64,000 nucleotides of DNA from Methanomassiliicoccus sp. (lineage in GTDB: Archaea; Thermoplasmatota; Thermoplasmata; Methanomassiliicoccales; Methanomassiliicoccaceae), in NCBI GenBank assembly GCA_018262895.1, contig JADFDJ010000007.1, positions 79,648-143,647 on the forward strand. Reading direction: 5' to 3'. The position numbers and the translations under genes are program-made. Under the pieces are notes generated by a model. The model was not told the DNA's origin and did no database searches. It saw nothing but the letters and a program-made list of their open reading frames with translations. Each line of letters begins with the position of its first letter. The first letter of the stretch is position 1. Of this stretch, positions 31,201 to 39,898 are shown piece by piece.

Positions 31201-34200
31201 GAGGCTGGAGAGCTTCACCGCTAATGGGGACATCACCCTCGCGGGCTCGAGGCTGTCCGGTTACGTGTTCTGGGACATGGACGGTAATGGGCGTTTCAGC
31301 ACCGGAGATGAGGCCATCGCCGGCGCTTCCGTGGTGCTGAAGAACAATAAAACCGGGTTCACATCCAGCGCGACCTCCGATAGCAACGGATACTACTCCC
31401 TGCTGGGTGCGGAGAGCGACAACAACGTGCTCTACGCCACCTACGAGGATCACACCTTCGGTTACGAGTCCGTGGACCTGGCATCTACCGGATCACTGCG
31501 CCGTAACATCGCCATAGAGCCGGCGGTGGTCAGTGGGACCATCTCCTTCCTGGAGGGCGGGACCGCCAGCGGGGTCGTGATAAGCCTCACGGACACTGCC
31601 AGCGGTGAAGTGACCAACACCACCAGCGGGTCGGGAGGGGCGTTCACCTTTAATCGCCTGCTGCCGGGAGACTATACTGTGGACACTGCCGATACCAATA
31701 TCAGCGCAGGCTCCCAGACCGTTACCCTCAGTGCAGGAAGCACTGTCACCGTGAACCTGAAGATGTACAGGGCGACACAGATCACCGGCCAGGTCACCAT
31801 CGATACGGTGCCCCAGGCAAACGTGGCGGTCGGTTTCATATCCGATGCCGGTGAGCTGTTCACAACCACCGATTCCTCAGGCAACTATGTGATCACCCTG
31901 CCCCAGGGTACGTACACCGCATATGCTTTGACCCTGAGGGAAGGCGTCAACATGGTGGCCATGGAGCCCCTCGTCGCCAACACCAACAGCGCCACTCTCG
32001 ACCTGCCATTGTCCACCGGTTCGGTGGTGACAGGTGTTGTCAAGAACGGCGGCTCCGCGGTCAGCGGCGCTTCGGTCGTCTACACCTCGGTGGCCGATGC
32101 TACGTTCCTGAGGACCTCCACCAACTCCACCGGGGACTACCGTCTGGTCCTGCCTACGGGCGATTACTTCGTGTACGCGGCAGGCTCCGGAAAGGCCTAC
32201 TGGGGCAACCTGGCCATAAGCGGCACCAGCACCCAGGAGATCGCCTTACAGGACTCCACCACTATTGGTGGAACCACCTGGTACGACACCAACCTCAACA
32301 ATGAGATGGACACCAGCGAGGGCCTCGGGAACGTGGTTCTCAAGGTACAGTCCAAGACCACATCATCTCAGGTGGTGTACTTCACATCCGATGGATCGGG
32401 CGATTACAACATCACCCTGCCCACCGGTAACTCATACGTGCTCACCGCCAACCTGGACGGTTACACCGAGTATACCAACACCTACGACCCCCTGAGCTCG
32501 GCCGTTGGCAACAACATTGAGATGGTGGCCATCAACCGCACGGTCACCGGAACGGTCACATCCGGCGGGTCCCCCGTCAACGGTATAACGGTCACCTTGA
32601 CCGCCAACGGCGGAGGTGCTGTGACCACCACCGCGACCACAAGCGGCTCCGGACAGTTCGCTGTCAGCGCGGCACCTGGCACCTACTCAATCATCGTCGA
32701 TCAGAACGTCTCTGGGGACAACTCCAGCATGTACAAGGCCTCCAAGGCCCTGACGGTGGAGGTGGGCAAGGACCCCGATGCTGTCAACGTCGCGCTCGAC
32801 ACGGTCGCCAGGGTCACGGTCAACGTGACCATGCCCTCGGGAGCATCTGGATCTGTGCGGTTCATCGGACCTGACGAATCCACCGTTGCCGCGTCCTCTA
32901 CCATCACCGAGTACCTGACGCCAGGAACATACACAGTGTACACCGAGCTCTCGGACGATGATATATACTACACCGACCTCAGATCGGCGACAATAGCTGC
33001 GGGCACTAACATCGATATCGCTCCCCAGCTCTCCTACGCCCTCACCGGGCAGATGCAGTACGATGGCGAGGACCTTCTGATCCCCGCAAACATCACCATC
33101 TCCTCGGGGGCGGCCGCGGTGACCATGAACGCCAACAGCCAAGGGTCGTTCACCACCTATCTGGTGAACGGCACCTACACCGTGGATGCGGAGTACCACA
33201 CCACGGGCACGATCGATGAGAAGACCCGCTACCTTGTCTACACAGCGAGCCAAGGCGTCACGGTGAACGGTGATCAGACCGTGGACATCGCTCTCGCCCG
33301 CGGCCTTGACAACGCCACCATCAGCGGGACCATAAGCGGGGCCTCCTCAGGAGTGAGCTGGAACTTCGTTGCGCTGTCCAGCACGGCCATCGACGGCTCA
33401 GTCAGCTCCGGAGCGGGCTCCTATTCCGTGAGCCTTGCACCAGGCACCTACAGCGCCTACGGTGTCGATGGTTCTGGCAACGTGTACCTGGGTGTATTAA
33501 CCGTCAACTCCGAGGGGACCAACACCGCCAACGTGACGTTCGAGAGCGGCATACTGGTCAGCGGAACGGTCCGTTACAACGGCGCGGGTGCCGGTGGCGC
33601 CAAGGTGGTGTTCTCGGACGCCGCCCAGGTGACCGCCAACGCCAACGGGGCCGGAGGCTACTCCGCCTACCTGCCACGGGGCACCTATAATGTTACGGCC
33701 ACATGGACCAACGAGGAAGTGGCAGGGGTCACCGTGACCTACTCCCGCTCCTTCGATCTGGATGTAAACTCCAGTGTCAGCCGGGACATCGATCTGGTCC
33801 GCCAGATAAAGGGCGCTGTGGAGCTTGTCTGGGACTCCGGGAGCAAGAAGACAGTGAACGCAGGGGAGTCCGCTACCTATGATGTCACCGTGTACAACCG
33901 CGGCAACATTGACGACACCTACGTCCTCGGCAGCGACTCCAGCTGGAACGTGACCTTCTCCGAGGATACCGTGGAGCTGCCCTGGGGCGCCAACAGCTTC
34001 AGGACGGTCCAGGTGACCATAGGGACCCCGGATAACGCCAAGGTCAGCCACTCCGCCATAAAGCTGAACGCCACCTCCAAGAACCACACCAGCGCCTCTG
34101 GCACGGTCAATGTGGACGTCAACATCGTGCCGGCGTACGCGGTCAGCATCAACACGTCCACGGCGCAGACCATAAAGGGCGACACCATAACCTGTCCGTT

Positions 34201-34642
34201 CATAATCAAGAACGACGGCAACATCGTGGACACCTACAACTTCACGGTGTCCAACAAAGCAGAGCTGGCGGTGAAGGGATGGACAGCCACAATTTCCGGC
34301 ACAAGCAACGACTACAAGGTGGTGTCGGTGGCCGCGGGAAGCACTCAGACGGTCAACGTAGTGCTGACCAGGAACCAGGAGACGCCCGATGTGAACTCCA
34401 CTGTAACGGTCGCGGTCAGTTCTGAGCAGAACGCCACGGCCACAGGAGAGAGGCAGATGCAGAGGGCTGACATCAGCCTGCCGGACGACGGCCTCACGGT
34501 CAGCGGGGACGGCATCAGCATGAGAGCTCCGGAGGTACCAGGCATGACCTATGTCCTCGTGATAGCGCTGGTGCTGCTGCTGGTGATGTTCGTGGTCCTA
34601 AAGGTCAACAAGGGGGTGTTCGGACGCCGAAGAAAGAGATGA
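28202..34642 (+). CDS. aglB: AglB/STT3-type dolichyl-linked oligosaccharyltransferase fused to tandem surface-type beta-sandwich repeats
   Basis: Multi-TM N-terminus with GGSDSYYHQRVIGY and VFADADHDAM, then FLSWWDYGFEAI (WWDYG, about 30002-30016). Residues about 910-1870 are repeats of the type GTVxxGGxPVxGxxVxLTxxx...SGxYxxxLPxGTY; then two DTY-type NEW3-like domains and a C-terminal TM. Confidence 0.93.
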   Translation: MDANDGRPEGRPQKVQKPKIGGLQALFKEDSWLGRNWGTILILVAIIFIALFVRSYFGYSTAVDNGFLVAGGSDSYYHQRVIGYVEDTGNHLVNDPMLNYPMGVRNMRPPLYDWSVAVTSMFMSGVTGMSITDSTGYTLLFSTAFWGALTCIPVYMLTRAAFGNRAGLLASLLFAIMPGNITRSVFADADHDAMILFFVVFGLYFLFRSLVSINGTRWVENWKNITSIRTGVKSYMETNRRSLIYAMLGGVCFAAVAMIWTGYTYMLIIVLVYFLVQVLINRFRNIDSMGEFFVIGAMLLTGFVLMAPLYWQLSYWSQWYDVPFYLFLATMFVGGLFVASRDYPWTLVIPVVIGIILLALVAVFILAPNLFEAIVTGQGYLVKSKLYSTISEATAPTFSNLAMSFGVVTFWLAIIGLVWAAVKIPKDPSPYLVFIVVWMAVSMYMAASASRFLFNASPAFAMAAGWILALLIKRLKFEDMPRTFSGFWSNPLRTLRKNVKISHVVGVLFLAFLVILPNAWGAIDAGIPSETKRDYDKQIYYALPDILHPADYDTVNGTFWYLGAFSYSLPLPTAYYPAAWSWLKTQDSNLSEADRPAFLSWWDYGFEAIQAGGHPTVADNFQSGYEYAASFLMSENESDAVSLLTIRLLEKTGFTDSINSALSNNGVDAAALKDIMQNPSNYVQTVLDNPDVYGKFTSDISVANAKYAAARMELEKVDLEKLVDTYHDVREVSGYDIGYVAVDSRLFPFSATGSNIFYAPAKLNDRTIDSYTGSPTDYYTIKAILSDYSAVDLQNVTSRDTVLGYQIYYTDLFYQTMIYRTFMGLSPSDIGETSQGIPGYSGTLSSYDAMPAYNLTHFKQVYRTAYYLPDNSTTWEAVSYEEAKYLQSQIDAGAINGTVDKSASVLQSGVVFMQYYDGAILNGTAIASDGTPYSGVHVTVIDENGIPHQTVTTSSDGSYQVYLPFGNVSVVYSVGDLDGSTLIGSELDRVDYQVSYAQAMRLESFTANGDITLAGSRLSGYVFWDMDGNGRFSTGDEAIAGASVVLKNNKTGFTSSATSDSNGYYSLLGAESDNNVLYATYEDHTFGYESVDLASTGSLRRNIAIEPAVVSGTISFLEGGTASGVVISLTDTASGEVTNTTSGSGGAFTFNRLLPGDYTVDTADTNISAGSQTVTLSAGSTVTVNLKMYRATQITGQVTIDTVPQANVAVGFISDAGELFTTTDSSGNYVITLPQGTYTAYALTLREGVNMVAMEPLVANTNSATLDLPLSTGSVVTGVVKNGGSAVSGASVVYTSVADATFLRTSTNSTGDYRLVLPTGDYFVYAAGSGKAYWGNLAISGTSTQEIALQDSTTIGGTTWYDTNLNNEMDTSEGLGNVVLKVQSKTTSSQVVYFTSDGSGDYNITLPTGNSYVLTANLDGYTEYTNTYDPLSSAVGNNIEMVAINRTVTGTVTSGGSPVNGITVTLTANGGGAVTTTATTSGSGQFAVSAAPGTYSIIVDQNVSGDNSSMYKASKALTVEVGKDPDAVNVALDTVARVTVNVTMPSGASGSVRFIGPDESTVAASSTITEYLTPGTYTVYTELSDDDIYYTDLRSATIAAGTNIDIAPQLSYALTGQMQYDGEDLLIPANITISSGAAAVTMNANSQGSFTTYLVNGTYTVDAEYHTTGTIDEKTRYLVYTASQGVTVNGDQTVDIALARGLDNATISGTISGASSGVSWNFVALSSTAIDGSVSSGAGSYSVSLAPGTYSAYGVDGSGNVYLGVLTVNSEGTNTANVTFESGILVSGTVRYNGAGAGGAKVVFSDAAQVTANANGAGGYSAYLPRGTYNVTATWTNEEVAGVTVTYSRSFDLDVNSSVSRDIDLVRQIKGAVELVWDSGSKKTVNAGESATYDVTVYNRGNIDDTYVLGSDSSWNVTFSEDTVELPWGANSFRTVQVTIGTPDNAKVSHSAIKLNATSKNHTSASGTVNVDVNIVPAYAVSINTSTAQTIKGDTITCPFIIKNDGNIVDTYNFTVSNKAELAVKGWTATISGTSNDYKVVSVAAGSTQTVNVVLTRNQETPDVNSTVTVAVSSEQNATATGERQMQRADISLPDDGLTVSGDGISMRAPEVPGMTYVLVIALVLLLVMFVVLKVNKGVFGRRRKR
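30930..33800 (+). repeat. About 11 tandem carboxypeptidase-regulatory/Cna-B/SdrD-B-like protein repeats inside aglB
   Basis: Recurring units such as VVTGVVKNGGSAVSGASVVYTS...STGDYRLVLPTGDYFVYA, TVTGTVTSGGSPVNGITVTLTAN...GSGQFAVSAAPGTYSI, LVSGTVRYNGAGAGGAKVVFSD...GAGGYSAYLPRGTYNV. Confidence 0.8.
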
Positions 34643-35370
34643 TCATGATCGCAGCGGCGATATCGCTGCTGCTGATATCTTGCCTCGCCTCGCCGGCGAT
34701 GGCGGATGAGGCGAGTGACTATAGTGTAAGCTTTTCCGGCGCCGAGTACCTTATCCCGTCCGAGAAGGGCGTGGTTGTGGTGAACATCGGGACCGACCGC
34801 CCCTCCGGCGACTACAGCTGGAACGCGTCGATAAGCTCGGGAACGATAACCCCCAACAAAGGTTCAGGGAGCGCGGACAGCTTCAACATCACTGTCACCG
34901 CTCCTACCACCACCGGGGACCCGGTCCTCAGCCTGACCCTGACCAACGGGACGGTGAACCACACCTCCACATATACCCTGCACGTCATCGAGCCGACGGT
35001 CATCTCCGCCACGGTGAAGAACAGCGGCTACCTGGCGATGCAGGATGTGAAGGTGCGGTTCCTGGCGGACGGGGCGGTCCTGAACGAGACCACCTTCGAT
35101 ATTGCCGCCAATGCTACCAGCACGGTGTCCTACAACTGGACAGCGCATGGACTGAGCGCGGGAGAGCACACCGTGCAGGTGGTGCTGGACCCGGACAACG
35201 AGTACGTGAGGTTCCTGGACGGCAGCTCCACGTACACGTCCAAGTTCTTCGTCGGCGAGTCCATCTGGGGCACCATGAACGTGATATTGGCCATCCTCGT
35301 GGCCCTCCTGATCTTCATCGTGTTCTTGACATACATGAACAGGGGGAAGAAGGGGAAGAAGAAGAGCTGA
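34639..35370 (+). CDS. Secreted, C-terminally membrane-anchored CARDB-like protein overlapping aglB
   Basis: Signal peptide IAAAISLLLISCLASPAMADEA; CARDB-like VISATVKNSGYLAMQDVKVRFLADGAVLNETTFDI...AGEHTVQVVLDPDNEY; C-terminal TM plus KKGKKKS. 4-bp ATGA overlap with aglB. Confidence 0.85.
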   Translation: MIMIAAAISLLLISCLASPAMADEASDYSVSFSGAEYLIPSEKGVVVVNIGTDRPSGDYSWNASISSGTITPNKGSGSADSFNITVTAPTTTGDPVLSLTLTNGTVNHTSTYTLHVIEPTVISATVKNSGYLAMQDVKVRFLADGAVLNETTFDIAANATSTVSYNWTAHGLSAGEHTVQVVLDPDNEYVRFLDGSSTYTSKFFVGESIWGTMNVILAILVALLIFIVFLTYMNRGKKGKKKS

Positions 35371-35463
35371 AACCACTTACCTCCCTTTTACTTTCACAGG
35401 GACATTCTACGTTGTCGGGAATAGCTCCAAATAGTCCCTCCTCGATTGTTCGCAACGATCGCT

Positions 35464-35787
35464 ATGGCTGAACATGTTGAGGATATCGGTCAGGATGGTT
35501 TCGATTCGTACGTGAAGGCCCACCCCAAGCTGGTGGTGGACTGCTGGGCGGCCTGGTGCGGACCCTGCCGCATGATGGGCCCCATAATCGACAAGCTGGC
35601 CGCGGACCATGCGGGCAAGGTGGCGTTCGCCAAGCTCAACGTGGACGAGAACCAGAAGCTTGCTCAGTCGCACCGTATAATGGCTATCCCTACGTTGCTG
35701 TTCTTCAAGGACGGAAAGGTCGTGGACCAGATTGTGGGGCTAGTTCCCAAGGATGAGATCGAAGAGGTCATCCGCAGGAAGCTGTGA
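35464..35787 (+). CDS. trxA: Thioredoxin
   Basis: [40 protein letters not shown]...[14 protein letters not shown]. Confidence 0.95.
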   Translation: MAEHVEDIGQDGFDSYVKAHPKLVVDCWAAWCGPCRMMGPIIDKLAADHAGKVAFAKLNVDENQKLAQSHRIMAIPTLLFFKDGKVVDQIVGLVPKDEIEEVIRRKL

Positions 35788-35789
35788 TC

Positions 35790-36413
35790 TCACAGCTTGC
35801 GGCAAAGCTCGTCGATCTTCTTCTGCAGTCGGGCCGAGTTCACGGCCACGGCCACTTCCCCCCTCGTCTTTTCAAGAAGGGACCTGGCCACATCCTGTTT
35901 CCTCCTGATCGGTATCAGCGCGTCAGGGAAATCGAAGCGCATGATGACCAGGAACATCTCCTCCATCAAGTTCAGGAACTCCGTCGCCTTCTCCACGTCG
36001 CCCTCCCTTAGCCTTTCCAGGGCGAAGCGCCGCAGCTCCCCGATGGCATCGGCCATGCCCAGCAGGTAGGCGTTTCCGGTGATGCCCATGTCATCGGGGT
36101 CCGGAAGGTCCTCGTCCTTGACCATGGCCATGAGTATGGCGGCCTCCGCCAGCTCCTGCAGAGCGCTCTCCACCAGGCCCGACTCCCATATCTCGGGGTA
36201 GTCCTCCAGCAGTGACCGAAGGCGATGGGTCTCGTCAAGCGCCTCGTGCATGAGGGGCATGGCATCGTCCTTCTTGTGGATCATGTGCACGATGCTCCCC
36301 GACAGGCGGTTGATGGCCCGCGTGGACTTGATGGCGACCTCACGCACCTGGTCCTTCTCCTCCAGTCTGGATTCGATGCGTTCAGCGATCTCTTCCAGGT
36401 TCTTCATGCCCAT
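35790..36413 (-). CDS. Archaeal translin-family protein (COG2178-like)
   Basis: AIKSTRAINRLSGSIVHMIHKKD...LVESALQELAEAAILMAMVKDEDLPDPDDMGITGNAYLLGMADAIGELRRFALERLREGDVEKA...RRKQDVARSLLEKTRGEVAVA. Confidence 0.88.
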   Translation of the reverse strand: MGMKNLEEIAERIESRLEEKDQVREVAIKSTRAINRLSGSIVHMIHKKDDAMPLMHEALDETHRLRSLLEDYPEIWESGLVESALQELAEAAILMAMVKDEDLPDPDDMGITGNAYLLGMADAIGELRRFALERLREGDVEKATEFLNLMEEMFLVIMRFDFPDALIPIRRKQDVARSLLEKTRGEVAVAVNSARLQKKIDELCRKL

Positions 36414-36434
36414 ATGAACACCGCCCGTTTACAT

Positions 36435-37763
36435 CTAACTTCTTATCGTTTCCATATGTTCAACGCGGCGCCGTATGACCTCGGGACGGCCAATGTCATG
36501 GCGGACGAAGATGGCCTCACCTTTCACGTAGGAGAGGGCCTTCTCGCACGCCTTCTCCGCTGCCTCGATGCTGTCATCTATGCCCACCACTCCCACGGCC
36601 CGGGAGGTGGTGGTCAGCACCCTGCCGTTCTCCTCGCTCACCATGGCGTAGTAGGCTCTGGCCCCCATGGCGGCGATATTAACCTCATCGACATGCACCT
36701 CCTTGCCCGCAGCGGGGCTGGTGCCATATCCCTGGGGGACGACGTACTTGCACACCGTGGCCTTCCGGGCGAAGGAAACATCCTTATCGCTCAGGCTCCC
36801 CGCGGCGATGGCGGCACAGATATCGGTGAACGATGATGACACGATGGACAGTACGTTCATGGCCTCGGGGTCCCCGAAGCGGGCGTTGAACTCGATAACC
36901 CGTGGCCCGCTCCGAGTGTTCATGAACTGCCCGTACAGGATGCCACGGTAGGGACAGCCCTCCCTTTCCATGGCCGCGACCGTTGCCCGCATTATTTCCA
37001 GGGCCGCCTCCTTCTCCGAAGGGGTGACGAACGGCAGCAGGTGGTCCTCCTGAGAATACGAGCCCATCCCTCCCGTGTTCGGGCCCACATCTCCCTCGTA
37101 GGCACGCTTATGGTCCTGTACCAAGGGCATAGGTATGACCCTATGGCCATCGCAGAAGGCCTGCAGGGTGAACTCCTCTCCTACCAGCCGCTCCTCGAGG
37201 ACCACGCCTCCGCCGCCGATGTTGTGGGCGAAGATGTCCTCTAGGTAGCGCACGGCATCCTCCTTGGTGAGAAGGTGCTCCCCCATCACCTTGACGCCCT
37301 TGCCCCCCGTGAGCCCCACCGGCTTAACCACCAGGTCCTCGTCGTGGTCCCGGACATATGCCTTCGCGGCCTCGAGATCGTCGAAGGCCTCGAACTCTAT
37401 GTTGCCAGGAACATCGTGCTTACGCATCAGGCCCCGGGTGAAGGACTTGGACACCTCAAGCCTAGCCGCTGCCCTGCTGGGGCCGACGCAGCTTATGCCC
37501 TTGGCCTCCAGGGCATCCACAAGACCCACCTCCAGGGGGGATTCCGGTCCTATGACCGCCAGTTCCACGGCGTGATCCGCAGCGAACTCCACCACCTTGT
37601 CGACGTCGGTCTCCTTCACGAGCTTGAACTCCTGGGACAGGCCGGCGATACCGGGATTGTGGTTCCTCATTGCGGAATAGATCGTTGAACCGCTGGCGGA
37701 CAGAGCGGCGGCGATGGCGTGCTCGCGTCCGCCCCCTCCTACGACTAGAACCTTCATGGTCAT
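36435..37763 (-). CDS. purD: Phosphoribosylamine-glycine ligase
   Basis: MKVLVVGGGGREHAIAAAL, GPNTGGMGSYS, EFNARFGDPEAMNVL. Confidence 0.97.
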   Translation of the reverse strand: MTMKVLVVGGGGREHAIAAALSASGSTIYSAMRNHNPGIAGLSQEFKLVKETDVDKVVEFAADHAVELAVIGPESPLEVGLVDALEAKGISCVGPSRAAARLEVSKSFTRGLMRKHDVPGNIEFEAFDDLEAAKAYVRDHDEDLVVKPVGLTGGKGVKVMGEHLLTKEDAVRYLEDIFAHNIGGGGVVLEERLVGEEFTLQAFCDGHRVIPMPLVQDHKRAYEGDVGPNTGGMGSYSQEDHLLPFVTPSEKEAALEIMRATVAAMEREGCPYRGILYGQFMNTRSGPRVIEFNARFGDPEAMNVLSIVSSSFTDICAAIAAGSLSDKDVSFARKATVCKYVVPQGYGTSPAAGKEVHVDEVNIAAMGARAYYAMVSEENGRVLTTTSRAVGVVGIDDSIEAAEKACEKALSYVKGEAIFVRHDIGRPEVIRRRVEHMETIRS

Positions 37764-37805
37764 GCCTCATCAGGATAATGGGGGCCCGTAATAATAATTG
37801 GCGGT

Positions 37806-38462
37806 TCAGGCCTGGATGTTGAGCGCCTGGAACAGCTCGTCCAGCCCCTCTCCCGTCTTGGCGCAGGTGCGGTAGAGCCTGGCACCCTTCTTGACGCGGT
37901 CATAGTCGCGGTCGAGCAGGGAGACATCGATGTCCATGTACGGCAGCAGGTCGACCTTGTTAAGGACGGCGATGTCCGATTCCAGGAAGATCAACGGCTG
38001 CTTACGCACCATGTCGTCACCCTCAGTGACGGAGATGACAACCATGCGCTGGTCCGTCCCCAAAGGGAAGTCCGCGGGGCAGACCAGGTTGCCCACGTTC
38101 TCCACGAAAAGGAAGTCCAGGCTTTCCAGGTCCAGCTTGTCCAGCGCGTGGTCAACGAGGTGCGCATCCAGGTGGCATTCCTTTCCGGTGTTGACGTTTA
38201 CCGCCTTTACGCCCGCCTTCTGGAACCTATCGAAGTCATCCTGTCCGGTCACGTCACCGGCGAGGACCGCCACCCTGATGCCCTTCTTCATCATCCGTAC
38301 GGCCATCTGCTGGATGAGTAGGGTCTTGCCCGACCCGATGGAGCCCATGACGTCCACGGAGCGGATGCCGTGTTCCCTCAGCCGGTGGTGGTTCTCATGG
38401 CCCAGCTTCCTGTTCTCAGCGAGAACGTCCGCCTCTATGGAAATGTCCGATACCTTGTGCAC
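37806..38462 (-). CDS. hypB: Hydrogenase/urease nickel incorporation GTPase HypB
   Basis: VDVMGSIGSGKTLLIQQMA, ECHLDAHLVDHAL, ENVGNLVCPADFPLG, LNKVDLLPYMD. Confidence 0.95.
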   Translation of the reverse strand: MHKVSDISIEADVLAENRKLGHENHHRLREHGIRSVDVMGSIGSGKTLLIQQMAVRMMKKGIRVAVLAGDVTGQDDFDRFQKAGVKAVNVNTGKECHLDAHLVDHALDKLDLESLDFLFVENVGNLVCPADFPLGTDQRMVVISVTEGDDMVRKQPLIFLESDIAVLNKVDLLPYMDIDVSLLDRDYDRVKKGARLYRTCAKTGEGLDELFQALNIQA

Positions 38463-38593
38463 GAGCGCGAAGACGAGTAGGCAGTAATAACGATTTGCTC
38501 CGATGGAGAGCGGTGCTTACGATGAAGATCATCGTCCGTCCCTCGACACAAATTATAAGCAAAGAGCTGTATCCCCAGCTAGGTGTCTGCTGA

Positions 38594-39898
38594 ATGAGCT
38601 ATTCTTCCCGCGTACGCGAGATCCTGCAGAAGACCGGTGCGGTCGAGGGCGACACGCTCCAGGTGAGGAGCGACGGCCACGACCACATCGGCGTCCTCAT
38701 GCCCCATCACGATTTCAGCCATCCCGACGTCGTGGTGCTGAAGCTGAAGAGCGGTTACAATGTCGGGGTCAAGGTCGGGCCAACATCGGAGCTTACGGTC
38801 GTCTCCAAGGGATCGACCAGGGAGAAGACCGCTCGCGAGGGCATCAGCGGTAAGGGAAAGAAGCAGGTGGCGGTGCTCGGTACCGGCGGCACCATTGCCA
38901 GCTATGTCGACTACCGCACCGGTGCGGTCCATCCCGCCCTCTCCGCCGGCGACCTGGTGGCCACTGTCCCGGAGATCGCCGACATTTGCGACGTGAGGGC
39001 TGAGGTGCTGTTCTCCATATTCTCCGAGAACATGAGGGCCGAGAGCTGGCAGAGGATCGCCGAGGAGGTGGCGGACCGCATTAACGGAGGGATGGAGGGA
39101 TGCATCATCCCCCACGGCACGGATACCATGGGCTACACGTCGGCGGCGCTGTCCTTCATGCTTGAGGACCTGACGCGGCCAGTGGTCCTCGTGGGTGCGC
39201 AGCGCTCCTCCGACCGCCCGTCCTCGGACGCGTACACCAACCTGCTGTCCGCCGCACGCTTCATCGTGGACACCGATGCCGCCGAGGTGGTGGTGCTCAT
39301 GCATAGCACCAGCTCCGACACCTCGGCCGCGGTCCACAGGGGGACCAAGGTGCGCAAGATGCACACCTCGCGGAGGGACGCCTTCCACAGCATCAACGAG
39401 GCCCCCATCGCCACGGTGGACTTTGAGGGACCGATCACCTTCCAAGGTGAACATCGCCGTCGGTCCGCCGGCAAGACCATCGCGCGTACTGCCATGGAGA
39501 CCAACGTCACGCTGCTGCAGTTCTACCCTGGCATGAGCCCCACGGTGTTCGGCAGCGTGCTCAGGAACAGCCGGGGAGCGGTCCTCGCCGGCACGGGCCT
39601 GGGCCACGTGTCCTCGGACATGGTGGAGGAGGTGAGGAAGGCGGTCGCAGGAGGCACCACCGTGGTCATGACATCCCAGTGCCTGTACGGCATGGTGGAC
39701 ATGAACGTGTACGACACCGGCCGGGACCTCCTGACCGCTGGCGTCATATCAGGCGGGGACATGCTGCCTGAGACAGCGTTCGTTAAGCTGATGTGGGTCC
39801 TGGGGCAGAAGGACGATGAGAAAAGCATCAGGGAGCTGATGACCACGAACCTGCGGGGAGAGCTGACATCGAGGAGGGAGCAACATGAGCGAGCATGA
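38594..39898 (+). CDS. gatD: Glu-tRNA(Gln) amidotransferase subunit D
   Basis: VAVLGTGGTIASYVDYRTGAVHPALSAGDL, IIPHGTDTMGYTSAALSFML; asparaginase-like, overlaps gatE. Confidence 0.96.
   Translation: MSYSSRVREILQKTGAVEGDTLQVRSDGHDHIGVLMPHHDFSHPDVVVLKLKSGYNVGVKVGPTSELTVVSKGSTREKTAREGISGKGKKQVAVLGTGGTIASYVDYRTGAVHPALSAGDLVATVPEIADICDVRAEVLFSIFSENMRAESWQRIAEEVADRINGGMEGCIIPHGTDTMGYTSAALSFMLEDLTRPVVLVGAQRSSDRPSSDAYTNLLSAARFIVDTDAAEVVVLMHSTSSDTSAAVHRGTKVRKMHTSRRDAFHSINEAPIATVDFEGPITFQGEHRRRSAGKTIARTAMETNVTLLQFYPGMSPTVFGSVLRNSRGAVLAGTGLGHVSSDMVEEVRKAVAGGTTVVMTSQCLYGMVDMNVYDTGRDLLTAGVISGGDMLPETAFVKLMWVLGQKDDEKSIRELMTTNLRGELTSRREQHERA

Noticed and set aside
30930-33800. Repeat region of aglB as DNA tandem repeat, CRISPR or mobile element
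   Set aside because: Repeats are protein-level and divergent; no conserved DNA repeat or spacer structure.
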